The position numbers and the translations under genes were made by a program. A DNA stretch of 64,000 nt from Planococcus salinus (lineage in GTDB: Bacteria; Bacillota; Bacilli; Bacillales_A; Planococcaceae): assembly GCF_003719725.1 (NCBI RefSeq), contig NZ_RIAX01000001.1:1-64000 (forward strand). Reading direction: 5' to 3'. The stretch's first letter is position 1, and every line of letters begins with the position of its first letter. Shown piece by piece: positions 37,039 to 47,603 of this stretch. A model generated the notes under the pieces. That model did not search any database and was not told the origin of the DNA. It was given only the letters and a program-made list of their open reading frames with translations.

Positions 37039-37671
37039 CTAATACATGTACCGGTTCATGAACCGAAGCTGGTCAAATCGCTGGATGGATTCAGGATCAA
37101 CTCGTGAACCAATCCTTGCCATTAAGCAATTGGCAGGGTGGGAGCTGATTTCAGGATCATCTGTTGCATAATATTCAAGTCCGCCAGCCTGCATCATTTT
37201 TTCCATGATTTTTCTGTATTCCCACACATTCAATCCCGTGCCTTTCAAATCCCAATGCCAATAGTATTCAGTCGTAATCACGATGAAATCCTCAAAGCTG
37301 TCATCCATCATCGATACTTTTAATAAGGCTTTTCCGACACCGCTGCCACGGAATTTGGGAATCACTTCGATGGCACCGAGTTCGATTAAGTTATCCATTT
37401 TCCCTTCAGACCAACGTTCCAATGGATCCGGATACAGGAAAGTGACATAGCCCACAATCATATTTTGGGAACGGGCGATCAATATTCGTCCTTCCGGTAA
37501 ATCAGCGATTTCCGCAATTGCTTTGTGTTGTTGTGGAGCAGGGCGGAAAGCGGTTAACTCCTCATGAAAATCAAGCTCTTGCAGCTCTTTTCCGGGAATG
37601 GGGCCTTCAATTACCACTGTTCCGTGTTTCGTTTTCAATTCCATTGCGTTATATGTTTTTTTATGTTCCAT
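37039..37671 (-). CDS. acuA: Protein acetyltransferase AcuA (GNAT)
   Basis: A 210-residue GNAT acetyltransferase. The acetyl-CoA loop is in IEVIPKFRGSGVGKALLKVS (R-x-x-G-x-G), preceded by MIVGYVTFLYPDPLERW. AcuA inactivates AMP-forming acetyl-CoA synthetase by acetylating its catalytic lysine. The start at ATG 37671 (MEHKKTYNAMELK) fits the family length and has GGCGGTG upstream. The gene is divergent from acsA, so enzyme and modifier can share control. Confidence 0.93.
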   Translation of the reverse strand: MEHKKTYNAMELKTKHGTVVIEGPIPGKELQELDFHEELTAFRPAPQQHKAIAEIADLPEGRILIARSQNMIVGYVTFLYPDPLERWSEGKMDNLIELGAIEVIPKFRGSGVGKALLKVSMMDDSFEDFIVITTEYYWHWDLKGTGLNVWEYRKIMEKMMQAGGLEYYATDDPEISSHPANCLMARIGSRVDPESIQRFDQLRFMNRYMY

Positions 37672-37768
37672 TATTTCACCGCCTATTGGTTGCAATTAGG
37701 TTCATTATACATGAAAAAAGGGGTGATTTGGGAAAAAGCAGAAGAGCAGGATATAATTATCGAAAAAG

Positions 37769-37797
37769 TTGAAATAATTCGCCAACAATTGTACCAT
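37769..37797 (+). promoter_or_regulatory. Candidate sigma-A promoter of acsA
   Basis: TTGAAA (37769-37774), 17 bases, TACCAT (37792-37797), about 40 bases before acsA. I found no convincing cre in the acuA-acsA gap. Confidence 0.4.
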
Positions 37798-37838
37798 TGA
37801 TGTAGAATATAAGAATATTAACAAGGAAGGGTGATTTG

Positions 37839-39557
37839 ATGAAAGTGGAAGCGCTACCAGCAGCACAAGGAAATTATCAACTACATAATTATGAAGAAAC
37901 TGCCTCAAACTTTGATTGGGCTGAAGTGGAAAAAGAATTCAGCTGGTACGAAACCGGAAAAATCAATATGGCTTACGAAGCAATCGATCGCCATGCTGAA
38001 TCCGATCGAAAGAACAAAGTCGCTTTGTATTACAAAGACCAGGACCGAAATGAAGCTTATACATTTTATGAGATGAAACGGCAATCCAATAGAGCCGCCA
38101 ATTTGTTGAAGACCCATTCAGATTTGGAAAAAGGGGATCGCATCTTCATCTTTATGCCCCGTTCGCCTGAATTGTACTTTACCATGTTCGGCGCCTTGAA
38201 AGCCGGGTTGATTGTAGGGCCTTTGTTTGAAGCTTTCATGGAAGGTGCAATTTATGATCGGCTGGATGACAGTGATGCCAAAGCCATTCTGACGACACCG
38301 GAGCTGGTTTCACGCATACCGTTTGACCGCTTGCCGAACCTGAAGACAATTTTCATGGTTGGGGATAATATCGAAGAAAATGACCATACGGTGGATGTAT
38401 TGAAACACATGCCTTCCGCTTCTGATAAATTTGATATTGAATGGCTCGATAAGGAAGATGGTCTTGTCCTGCATTACACTTCAGGTTCAACCGGGAAACC
38501 GAAAGGTGTGCTGCATGCTCAGTATGCAATGGTGCAGCAATACCAAACGGCAAAATGGGTCTTGGATTTGAACGAGCAGGATATCTACTGGTGCACGGCT
38601 GACCCAGGCTGGGTGACAGGAACTGCTTATGGCGTCTTTGCGCCATGGCTTACAGGGACTACAACCGTCATTTTAGGCGGCCGTTTTTCACCGGATGGTT
38701 GGTATAAAGCCATCGAAGATTTTGGTGTGACAGTCTGGTACAGCGCTCCGACTGCCTTCCGCATGCTGATGGGGGCTGGGGATGCACTGGTGAGGGAATA
38801 TGATTTGTCGACTCTCCGCCATATCCTATCCGTGGGAGAGCCATTGAATCCCGAAGTTGTCCGGTGGGGTGCGCAGGTTTTTGAAAAACGGATCCACGAT
38901 ACATGGTGGATGACGGAAACAGGGGCGCAGGTTGTCTGCAATTACCCATCTCTGGCGATTAAACCAGGATCGATGGGGAAACCGGTTCCCGGCATTAAAG
39001 TGGCCATAGTGGACGATCAGGGAAATGAACTTCAGCCAAATCAAATGGGGAACTTGGCGATTGAAAAAGGATGGCCGGCCATGATGAGGCAGATATGGAA
39101 CAATCCGCAAAAATACGATTCGTATTTCTTGAACGATAAATGGTATGTTTCAGGAGATTCCGCCTATATGGACGAAGATGGTTATTTCTGGTTCCAGGGG
39201 CGTGTGGACGATGTAATAATGACTTCCGGTGAACGTGTCGGTCCATTTGAAGTGGAAAGCAAATTGCTTGAACATCCAGCAATTGCTGAAGCCGGTGTTA
39301 TTGGCAAACCGGATCCGGTGCGGGGCGAAGTGATCAAAGCGTTTGTCGCCTTAGTGGAAGGATACGAACCATCAGAGGAACTGATCCAGGACATTCAACA
39401 ATTCGTGAAAAAAGGGTTGGCTGCTCACGCTGCTCCAAAAGAAATCGAATTTAAGGACAAGCTGCCGAAGACACGAAGCGGTAAAATTATGCGACGTGTG
39501 CTGAAAGCATGGGAATTGGATTTGCCGGCTGGCGATTTATCGACGATGGAAGATTAA
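37839..39557 (+). CDS. acsA: Acetyl-CoA synthetase (AMP-forming)
   Basis: A 572-residue ANL enzyme making acetyl-CoA from acetate, ATP and CoA. The P-loop YTSGSTGKPKG is at 213-223. The hinge region is YFWFQGRVDDVIMTSGERVG, and the C-terminal PKTRSGKIMRR places the catalytic lysine at residue 549, the position acetylated by AcuA in B. subtilis. ATG 37839 follows AAGGAAGGGTG; a TTG at 37836 would add one residue and spoil the numbering. The divergent acuABC genes provide its acetylation and deacetylation control. Confidence 0.96.
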   Translation: MKVEALPAAQGNYQLHNYEETASNFDWAEVEKEFSWYETGKINMAYEAIDRHAESDRKNKVALYYKDQDRNEAYTFYEMKRQSNRAANLLKTHSDLEKGDRIFIFMPRSPELYFTMFGALKAGLIVGPLFEAFMEGAIYDRLDDSDAKAILTTPELVSRIPFDRLPNLKTIFMVGDNIEENDHTVDVLKHMPSASDKFDIEWLDKEDGLVLHYTSGSTGKPKGVLHAQYAMVQQYQTAKWVLDLNEQDIYWCTADPGWVTGTAYGVFAPWLTGTTTVILGGRFSPDGWYKAIEDFGVTVWYSAPTAFRMLMGAGDALVREYDLSTLRHILSVGEPLNPEVVRWGAQVFEKRIHDTWWMTETGAQVVCNYPSLAIKPGSMGKPVPGIKVAIVDDQGNELQPNQMGNLAIEKGWPAMMRQIWNNPQKYDSYFLNDKWYVSGDSAYMDEDGYFWFQGRVDDVIMTSGERVGPFEVESKLLEHPAIAEAGVIGKPDPVRGEVIKAFVALVEGYEPSEELIQDIQQFVKKGLAAHAAPKEIEFKDKLPKTRSGKIMRRVLKAWELDLPAGDLSTMED

Positions 39558-39561
39558 TACG

Positions 39562-39598
39562 AAAAAACCCGATCCGCATCAGCGGATCGGGTTTTTAT
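39562..39598. terminator. Bidirectional terminator between acsA and the PBP gene
   Basis: AAAAAACCCGATCCGC-ATCA-GCGGATCGGGTTTTT. Confidence 0.93.
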
Positions 39599-39601
39599 CT
39601 T

Positions 39602-42589
39602 TTATGCAGCTTCATCTTCTGACGACTCTTCACCTGATTCATCAGAGGAAGGTGTGTCTTCAGTTGCTGGTTCTTCAGTTGACGTCTCTTCTTCATCAGA
39701 AGAAGGAGCCGAATCACTGCCGTCTCCGCCTGATGAAGGTGGCGTAGAGTCTTCACTTCCTTCATCCGTAGAAGGGGAAGAAGGAGTCGGAGTCGGAGCC
39801 GGTTCTGGTTCCGGTTCTGGAGCAGCGACTCTTACCGTATTGGATAAAGGTGATTGCCGCCCCGTAATATCAACCGCGACTACAAAATAACTGCCCGGTC
39901 CCGGCACGGTGTACGCATTGCTGCGGGATTCAGGAATTGACGCAAGAAGTGAATTCCCGCCGCCGCTTCTGTAAACACGGTAACCGACGACGTCATTGGA
40001 AGCAGAGTTGCTCCAAGTCAAGGTTCTGCCATTCAATGAAACACCTACGCCGGCCGGTGCGACTCCATCATGGTTCAGGTTGGAAGCTGAAACCACAGAT
40101 GAGAAGCGGGAACTTCCTGATAATAACTTGCTTGCGTCTCCTCCGAATGGAGCCAGCATGCGATCAACAAATTCCTGTGATACGGCGATGCCTCCTCCTG
40201 AAACAAATTCCCGAGGAGTACTTGATAATGCATTGTATCTTCTGCCATTCACAGTCGTATAGGCATTTGACGTCAGACTGTCATCTGCTTTTGTCGGCAC
40301 CATGACATTGGCATTGAACAAGTCAGATCTGACCAATCCGGCGTTGGAGCATGCCGTTCCTGGAGCGAGGCCTGAAATGCCGCAGAACGAACGGGTGACT
40401 ACTCCTTCAGGTGCCTGGAATGTATTATCCGTATCAGCCATTTTCGGCTTCACGGCATAAGTGGCATTCATCAGGCTCGCCCATACCTGGTTGACTCGTG
40501 TGGACGGCTGCAATTCACTGTTCGGGAATTCATTCAGACGATATTCTTCCCGTCCGTATCCAAGCCATACAGTCATGGTGATATTCGGGTTATAGCCAAC
40601 GAGCCACACGTCTTTTGCATCTTGTGTGGTTCCTGTTTTCCCTGCAAAATCAGCGCTGAAATTCAACCAGTTGTTGGCGCGGTTTGCTGTCCCTCTTGAA
40701 GTTTTAAAGACATCGCGCAGCATATCGGTCAAAATATAAGCACTTTGCGGCGAAAAGACTTCTTCTTCTTTGACTTCCTGTTCAAAAACAATATTGCCGT
40801 CCGCATCTTCAATCCGTTCAATCATATAAGCGTCGACGAATTTCCCATTATTGGCAACCATCGAATAACCGTTTGTCAATTCTTCGACTGATCCTTCGAC
40901 CCCTCCACCGAGTGCCGAGGAGTAATTGGCATTGATGGTGTCACTTTCTTCAGCGATTCTGCTGAAGCCAGCTTTGGCCATGAACTGAACCGGCATCTGT
41001 TCTCTGATTTGAGCAAACAAACGGATGGCAGGGAGGTTCTGTGATTCAGCCAATGCGTTTCGGGCAGGCATGATGCCTTGCTCGCTTGTCGGAATAAAGT
41101 TTTCAGGAGTCCACACGCCGCTGGAGTCCTGGTATGCAAATTCCACATCGACGACCGGACTGCCGGCACCGATTTTTCCTAATTCAATCGCGGGTCCATA
41201 TACAAGCAATGGTTTAACCGTCGAGCCGATTGACCGGAAGGCCTGCGTCGAGTGGTTTAAGTTTTCAACTTCATGGTCACGGCCGCCGACAAAACTCAAA
41301 ATGCGGCCCGTATGGTTCTCGATTGTCATGCTTCCCACTTGGACAGGGTATTGCTTGACGACTTCTTCGCCTTCCGAATTCACGAACTTTCTTGTCCGTG
41401 TTGAACCATACGAATCATAGGCTTCTGCTGCTTTTTTCTGTGCTTCGTACACTTCCTTATTGATGGTGGAATGAATGCGGTATCCGTTCGAAGCAACTGC
41501 ACGTTCAGCCAAGATCGCGTACTCTTCATATAAATTTTCGTTTTCTTCCAATTCTTCCGGAGTGATGCCGTCTTCTTCCGCAAGGACATCCATCAGGATC
41601 CGTGCTGCCCGTTTTTGCAGTTCAACTGTTATATACGGATAACGTTCATACGACCGTTGTTCACCTTGACGGAAATCTTTTGTGATATCATATGCCAAAG
41701 CTTCCTCGTATTCCTCTGGTGTGATGTAACCCGCTTCTTCCATGCGGTAAAGGACTGTTTTCATCCGGTCGATACCGAATTGCAGGTAATCGCCTTCCTT
41801 AATCTCACCAACCGATGTGTAAGGGGTATAGCGGAAAGGCGCTTTCGGAATCCCGGCAATAAATGCAGCTTGCGGCAATGTGAGTTCGCTTGCGGAAACA
41901 TTAAAAATCCCGCTTGCTGCCGTTTCAATTCCCGCGATATTGGAGCCCGCTGAATTTCTTCCATAAGGGATGATGTTCAAATAAGCTTCCATGATTTCGT
42001 CTTTTGACATGAACTTTTCAAGCCGCATCGCCAACAGGATTTCTTTTGCTTTACGTTCATAGGACACTTCGTTGGTCAAAATCTGGTTTTTGATCAATTG
42101 CTGTGTCAAAGTGGAACCACCTGTTTGGTTGTCCGAATTGGAAATATCCTGGAACAAGCCTCGTAAAATCGCTTTCGGAACAATGCCTTCGTGTTCATTA
42201 AAATACTCATCTTCCGTAGCCAGTACAGCGTTGATGGCATGCTCGGAGACGTTTTCCAATTTGGTTTCCTCGCGTTCCAAATCTGTCTGCACTTTGCCGA
42301 TGTATAATTCATCAGCAAAAAACATTTCCGATGTTTCTTCGTAACTGTAAATCTCATTTCGCATTTCTTCAGCGGTCCGCAGTTTTTCGTCATCCACCAA
42401 AGACGCAAAATATCCAGCTCCGACAGAAGCGGCAAATGTTCCTCCCGTCACCAGGACAATCGCCAAGATCAACGCCAGATTCCAAAAGACGCCACCTGTA
42501 ATGCTCAGTCTTTTAAACCATTTGGCTGCTGTTAATCTATTGTATGTGTCTTCTGCTTTATTGAGCCAGTTTGTCAATTTATCGCGCAC
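39602..42589 (-). CDS. Class A penicillin-binding protein with FnIII domain and acidic tail
   Basis: A 995-residue bifunctional peptidoglycan synthase. A short cytoplasmic N-terminus and one membrane helix (about 33-60) precede the GT51 glycosyltransferase (catalytic Glu126 in ATEDEYF; GGSTLTQQL 158-166). The transpeptidase has SxxK (S456-T-V-K459), SQN (516-518) and KTG (651-653). A fibronectin type III-like domain (about 845-922) and a Pro/Glu/Ser-rich acidic tail follow. The start is GTG 42589, 8 bases after AGGAGG; an out-of-frame ATG overlaps it. It resembles Bacillus PBP1A/2D-type enzymes; the exact orthologue is unclear. Confidence 0.93.
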   Translation of the reverse strand: MRDKLTNWLNKAEDTYNRLTAAKWFKRLSITGGVFWNLALILAIVLVTGGTFAASVGAGYFASLVDDEKLRTAEEMRNEIYSYEETSEMFFADELYIGKVQTDLEREETKLENVSEHAINAVLATEDEYFNEHEGIVPKAILRGLFQDISNSDNQTGGSTLTQQLIKNQILTNEVSYERKAKEILLAMRLEKFMSKDEIMEAYLNIIPYGRNSAGSNIAGIETAASGIFNVSASELTLPQAAFIAGIPKAPFRYTPYTSVGEIKEGDYLQFGIDRMKTVLYRMEEAGYITPEEYEEALAYDITKDFRQGEQRSYERYPYITVELQKRAARILMDVLAEEDGITPEELEENENLYEEYAILAERAVASNGYRIHSTINKEVYEAQKKAAEAYDSYGSTRTRKFVNSEGEEVVKQYPVQVGSMTIENHTGRILSFVGGRDHEVENLNHSTQAFRSIGSTVKPLLVYGPAIELGKIGAGSPVVDVEFAYQDSSGVWTPENFIPTSEQGIMPARNALAESQNLPAIRLFAQIREQMPVQFMAKAGFSRIAEESDTINANYSSALGGGVEGSVEELTNGYSMVANNGKFVDAYMIERIEDADGNIVFEQEVKEEEVFSPQSAYILTDMLRDVFKTSRGTANRANNWLNFSADFAGKTGTTQDAKDVWLVGYNPNITMTVWLGYGREEYRLNEFPNSELQPSTRVNQVWASLMNATYAVKPKMADTDNTFQAPEGVVTRSFCGISGLAPGTACSNAGLVRSDLFNANVMVPTKADDSLTSNAYTTVNGRRYNALSSTPREFVSGGGIAVSQEFVDRMLAPFGGDASKLLSGSSRFSSVVSASNLNHDGVAPAGVGVSLNGRTLTWSNSASNDVVGYRVYRSGGGNSLLASIPESRSNAYTVPGPGSYFVVAVDITGRQSPLSNTVRVAAPEPEPEPAPTPTPSSPSTDEGSEDSTPPSSGGDGSDSAPSSDEEETSTEEPATEDTPSSDESGEESSEDEAA

Positions 42590-42689
42590 ATTATCAACCT
42601 CCTAAAATCTTTTTTATTATAGCATATTCCTTTAACTCCATCTAAAGTTATTGACATTATTCTATAATAAAGTAAACTACTATTATATT

Positions 42690-44199
<1,510 letters not shown>

Positions 44200-44273
44200 G
44201 AGAAACTGCACCCAGTGGCGCGTTCTTCTCCCACGCGCATCGTTAAAATGAAGCAATCATGCCTTATCAAACC

Positions 44274-44322
44274 AAAAACCGATTACACCTCGTATCGAAC
44301 AGAGGTGTAATCGGTTTTTTAC
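44274..44322. terminator. Bidirectional terminator between tyrS and ktrA-like gene
   Basis: AAAAACCGATTACACCTC pairs with GAGGTGTAATCGGTTTTTT across a 9-10-base loop. Confidence 0.92.
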
Positions 44323-44975
44323 AATCCCTTATCTTCAAAGCGTTTTAAATCTTCACGATGACCCATGACGATCAAAACGTCTCCTTCTTTTACAACATCC
44401 TCCTGAACAGGGGCGATATTAACATGCTCATCTTGTTTAATGGCTAAGACGACACAATTATAATTGGCGCGAATCGATAATTCTTCCAATGATCGATTTA
44501 TCACTTTTTTGGTCGCTGCCAACTCCAGAATGCTGAAGTCCTTGGATAACTCGATATAATCGACGATTTTTTCAGAATCCACGTGATGAGCCACACGGAT
44601 GCCCATTTCGTTTTCGGGTTGGATGACCCGATCGGCGCCGACTTTTTCCAGGATCTTCTGATGTTGCAGGTCTCTCGCTTTTACCCAAACTTTTTCGACA
44701 CCCAAATCCTTTACCATCAGCGTGCACAGAACACTGGCTTGGAGGTCATCTCCGATTGCGATGATGGCATGCTGGAAGTTGCGGACGCCCAGTGACTTCA
44801 AGTCTTTTTCGTCTGTTGCATTAGCCACAGAAGCCTGCGAAGAAAAATCGTTTACGGCGTCCACTTTTTCCACATCCTGATCAATCGCCAGCACTTCATG
44901 GCCAAGTGCGTACAGCTCTCTGCATACACTGCTTCCAAATCTGCCCAGACCAATGACAACTACTTGTTTCTTCAT
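44319..44975 (-). CDS. Potassium channel regulatory subunit KtrA/KtrC (RCK domain)
   Basis: A 218-residue cytoplasmic RCK protein. The N-terminal Rossmann fold (VVIGLGRFGSSVCREL, then acidic AIDQD at the strand-2 end) binds ATP/ADP or NAD(H), and the C-terminal RCK_C/TrkA-C domain (about 135-218) is the usual c-di-AMP binding site in this family. It gates a KtrB/KtrD potassium channel, but no channel gene is next to it. That arrangement is typical of KtrC, though KtrA is equally similar, so I give no symbol. I saw no ydaO-type c-di-AMP riboswitch upstream. Confidence 0.88.
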   Translation of the reverse strand: MKKQVVVIGLGRFGSSVCRELYALGHEVLAIDQDVEKVDAVNDFSSQASVANATDEKDLKSLGVRNFQHAIIAIGDDLQASVLCTLMVKDLGVEKVWVKARDLQHQKILEKVGADRVIQPENEMGIRVAHHVDSEKIVDYIELSKDFSILELAATKKVINRSLEELSIRANYNCVVLAIKQDEHVNIAPVQEDVVKEGDVLIVMGHREDLKRFEDKGL

Positions 44976-45156
44976 TATATCCCCTCATTTCTATCATTCA
45001 CGGTACCCTTGTTTTCTTTGGGTGCGTACCTGTATCGGCGTTTGTTGTTTGCTGCGGAAAAGAGTTTTTCCTGTAACCCGATAAAGTTGAACTGCTTTCA
45101 CTCTACCTTACTACAAAGTAAGCAGTTTCGGCAGACCCAACGCACAAAGGCAGGAT

Positions 45157-45181
45157 GTTTAATAAGAGTCGTGCCGGGTAA
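45157..45181 (+). promoter_or_regulatory. Sigma-B promoter of the YflT-like stress gene
   Basis: GTTTAA (45157-45162), 13 bases, GGGTAA (45176-45181): exact -35, 5 of 6 at -10, 41 bases before the ATG. Confidence 0.8.
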
Positions 45182-45222
45182 TCTGTGAATGTAGCATTCA
45201 AACTACAAGGAGGCGTTACAGC

Positions 45223-45795
45223 ATGTCAAGAGTAGTTGGATCATATGGCACAGAAAGAGAAGCAATTGAAGTGATAGAAGACTTAAAACGGCAAGGATAC
45301 AGAAACGAAGATATTTCTGTTCTCAGCAAAAATAAAGAAGAGACGGAAACAGTCGCGGATGAAACCGGTACAAACGTAGGAGAAGGGGCAGCGACAGGCG
45401 CTGTTACAGGCGGTGCGCTTGGCGGACTCGGCGGGGTGCTTGCAGGAATCGGAGCACTTGCTATTCCGGGAATCGGTCCAATTGTTGCAGCTGGTCCGGT
45501 AGTAGCCGGATTAACGGGAGCTGCAGCTGGCGCTGGAGTCGGAGGACTGGCCGGTGCTTTGATCGGCATGGGTGTTCCGGAAGATGAAGCGAAAGGGTAC
45601 GAAACCCGTTTCAATGAAGGAGATATTCTGGTGCTTGTCGAAGAAAATGAGACGGCAATTCCTGATAGAAATGATCAGGATCGTTTTGTGGATGAACGCG
45701 ATCCAGTCATCGGCAGCCAGGGAAGCACCACAATCAGAGGAGACCAAGATCCGATGGACAGGGATAATCCTGAACGTGGCCCTGGCCGGCTATAA
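45223..45795 (+). CDS. General stress protein (YflT/DUF1269-like, Gly-rich)
   Basis: A 190-residue protein. An N-terminal alpha/beta domain (SRVVGSYGTEREAIEVIEDL, about 1-45) matches the heat-induced stress protein YflT family. It is followed by a Gly/Ala-rich hydrophobic stretch (about 60-115, two glycine-zipper-like segments), a conserved GVPEDEAKGYETRFNEGDIL segment and an acidic tail. Function unknown, but homologues are strongly sigma-B induced, and a close sigma-B promoter match lies upstream. An AAGGAGG site is 11 bases from ATG 45223. Single-gene unit. Confidence 0.85.
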   Translation: MSRVVGSYGTEREAIEVIEDLKRQGYRNEDISVLSKNKEETETVADETGTNVGEGAATGAVTGGALGGLGGVLAGIGALAIPGIGPIVAAGPVVAGLTGAAAGAGVGGLAGALIGMGVPEDEAKGYETRFNEGDILVLVEENETAIPDRNDQDRFVDERDPVIGSQGSTTIRGDQDPMDRDNPERGPGRL

Positions 45796-45811
45796 AAAGC
45801 CATAATGGAAG

Positions 45812-45850
45812 AAAAAACGACTGCCAACTTTAACTTGGCAGTCGTTTTTG
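45812..45850. terminator. Bidirectional terminator after the YflT-like gene
   Basis: AAAAACGACTGCCAA-CTTTAAC-TTGGCAGTCGTTTTT, also suitable for the convergent binding-protein gene. Confidence 0.92.
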
Positions 45851-45867
45851 AGTTTTCCATAAAACAG

Positions 45868-46674
45868 TTACATCTGTTTTTCACGGATAAAATCAGGCAG
45901 CTCCATATCGCTGTAAAGTTCCGGGTGAATCAGTTTTCCCAGTTTAACGGCACCTTCGATCAAGCGGGGGGAAGGGCGGCAATACAGTTCTTCTTCCATT
46001 ATATGAAGCTGTTCGGCAGCTTTCATATTGTCATAGCCTGACCGTTTCCGGACAAGGGCCGGTTTGACTTTCGAGGTCATGATGCCCACCCAGGCAAGCA
46101 GTATAAAATCGGGATCACGTTTTCTTACGTCGTCCCAATCCGTCTGAATGTTGGCTGAATCCACATCGTCAAATACATTCCGTCCTCCCGTCATGTCACT
46201 CATTTCGGACAGCCAGTTGATGCGGCCAGGAGTGAACACCGGTTTTGGCCACCACTCCCAGTAAAGTGATGGACGGAACTGGACATTTGCAGAACGCGAT
46301 TTGAGTTCTTCGATGATAGCCATGTAGTCCGCATGGATTGGTTCCGGGTCAACTCCGCATGCTTTGCCGACCGTCAGAAGATCCTGGCCGATGTCATCGA
46401 AAGATTGAGGGTTGAGCACGAGATGAGGGATTTTTCGGCGGATCAGTTCATCAACATTTCTCTCCATACCCGGCACACTGAGCGAGGCCAATACCAAATC
46501 AGGCTTCAAGGCTTCGAGTTCATCCATTCTTATCGATAAATCAGGTCCGAGTCTTGGGAGATCATTGACGTGTTTAGGCCAGTCGGAGTAATCATCGACG
46601 GCAATCAGCAAATGATCGGCTCTGAGAAATGCGAGCAGTTCCGTATTGCTCGGACAAATTGAAATGATTCTCAT
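45868..46674 (-). CDS. BtuF-like helical-backbone metal/cobalamin receptor, no signal peptide
   Basis: A 268-residue protein of the periplasmic cobalamin/siderophore-binding (BtuF/FecB) fold: N-terminal ISICPSNTELLAFLRADHLL, then DELEALKPDLVLASLSVPGM. It starts directly with the first strand and has no signal peptide or lipobox, so it should be cytoplasmic, unlike true ABC binding proteins. No permease or ATPase gene is adjacent. The WEWWPKPVFTPG segment is characteristic of this signal-less subgroup. Ligand and role are unknown. ATG 46674 follows GTGGAGGTG. Confidence 0.8.
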   Translation of the reverse strand: MRIISICPSNTELLAFLRADHLLIAVDDYSDWPKHVNDLPRLGPDLSIRMDELEALKPDLVLASLSVPGMERNVDELIRRKIPHLVLNPQSFDDIGQDLLTVGKACGVDPEPIHADYMAIIEELKSRSANVQFRPSLYWEWWPKPVFTPGRINWLSEMSDMTGGRNVFDDVDSANIQTDWDDVRKRDPDFILLAWVGIMTSKVKPALVRKRSGYDNMKAAEQLHIMEEELYCRPSPRLIEGAVKLGKLIHPELYSDMELPDFIREKQM

Positions 46675-46765
46675 ATTTTCTGCACCTCCACTTTTTCACA
46701 TCATACCATAGAAAAATCCTCCAACCCAGAGGGCGGAGGATTTATGGAAAGAGACAGGAAAACGA

Positions 46766-46800
46766 AAAATCCCCGACCGCTTCTCAACGGCCGGGGATTT
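46766..46800 (-). terminator. Rho-independent terminator of rpsD
   Basis: On the minus strand AAATCCCCGGCCG pairs with CGGTCGGGGATTT (one G-U pair), followed by TTCGTTTTC. Confidence 0.85.
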
Positions 46801-46810
46801 ACCAGAAAAA

Positions 46811-47413
46811 TTAACGAGAGTAGAATTCAACGATTAGTTGTTCGCTGATTTCAGCAGACAATTCGCTGCGCTCTGGAAGACGTACAAAAGTGCCTTCTTT
46901 TTTGTCAGCATCAACTGAAACATACTCAGGCACGAAGTTGCTTACTTCGATTGCTTCGTTAACAACATCAAGGTTGTTTGATTTTTCGCGGAATGCGATT
47001 GTTTGTCCTGGCTTCACGCTGTATGACGGAATGTCAACGCGTTTGCCGTCAACAAGGATGTGACCGTGGTTTACCAATTGACGGGCTTGGCGGCGAGTGC
47101 GCGCAAGGCCTAAACGGTAAACGACATTGTCAAGGCGAGTTTCAAGTAGGATCATGAAGTTCTCACCGTGTTTGCCTGGCATTTTACCGGCTTTGTTGAA
47201 CAATGTTTTAAATTGGCGTTCGTTCACACCGTACATGAAACGAAGCTTTTGTTTTTCTTGAAGTTGCAAACCGTATTCAGAAACTTTTCTGCGTTGGTTA
47301 GCACCGTGTTGACCTGGAGCATAAGGGCGTTTTTCTAATTCTTTACCTGTGCCTGTAAGGGAAATTCCCAAACGGCGTGACAGTTTCCATGATGGACCTG
47401 TATAACGAGACAT
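46811..47413 (-). CDS. rpsD: 30S ribosomal protein S4
   Basis: A 200-residue primary 16S rRNA binding protein. It begins [19 protein letters not shown], and the S4 RNA-binding domain is at about residues 92-150 ([38 protein letters not shown]). There are no N-terminal zinc cysteines, the usual Bacillus form. S4 also represses its own synthesis in Bacillus by binding its mRNA leader; a matching structure is upstream here. An AGAGGAGGAGA ribosome binding site precedes ATG 47413. Confidence 0.98.
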   Translation of the reverse strand: MSRYTGPSWKLSRRLGISLTGTGKELEKRPYAPGQHGANQRRKVSEYGLQLQEKQKLRFMYGVNERQFKTLFNKAGKMPGKHGENFMILLETRLDNVVYRLGLARTRRQARQLVNHGHILVDGKRVDIPSYSVKPGQTIAFREKSNNLDVVNEAIEVSNFVPEYVSVDADKKEGTFVRLPERSELSAEISEQLIVEFYSR

Positions 47414-47479
47414 ATAAGTCTCCTCCTCTGTTTTTGGTTTTTAGAGTAAAATAAAAACCAGATGTATTCATGCTGTAAG

Positions 47480-47558
47480 CCATTTTGTTTTCATGTACCT
47501 TCGCTCAGCAGCCAAGAGTTACGCGATACACCTCATCGTAATAAGAGGAACAAAATGG
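47480..47558 (-). promoter_or_regulatory. Candidate S4 autoregulatory leader RNA of rpsD
   Basis: On the minus strand CCATTTTGTT (47549-47558) pairs perfectly with AACAAAATGG (47480-47489), closing a roughly 60-base structured domain that contains GTTACGCGATA-type and GGCTGCTGAGCGAAGG-like segments. It sits between the promoter and the rpsD start. Placement and closing helix fit the Firmicutes rpsD leader bound by S4. Confidence 0.55.
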
Positions 47559-47603
47559 ACAGACACGCACATACAACTGCTGCGATTATTTTACACAAAT
47601 TCT

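Noticed and set aside
44976-45222. Possible c-di-AMP (ydaO) riboswitch upstream of the KtrA/KtrC-type gene
   Set aside because: I looked on the minus strand for the conserved ydaO blocks and found none.
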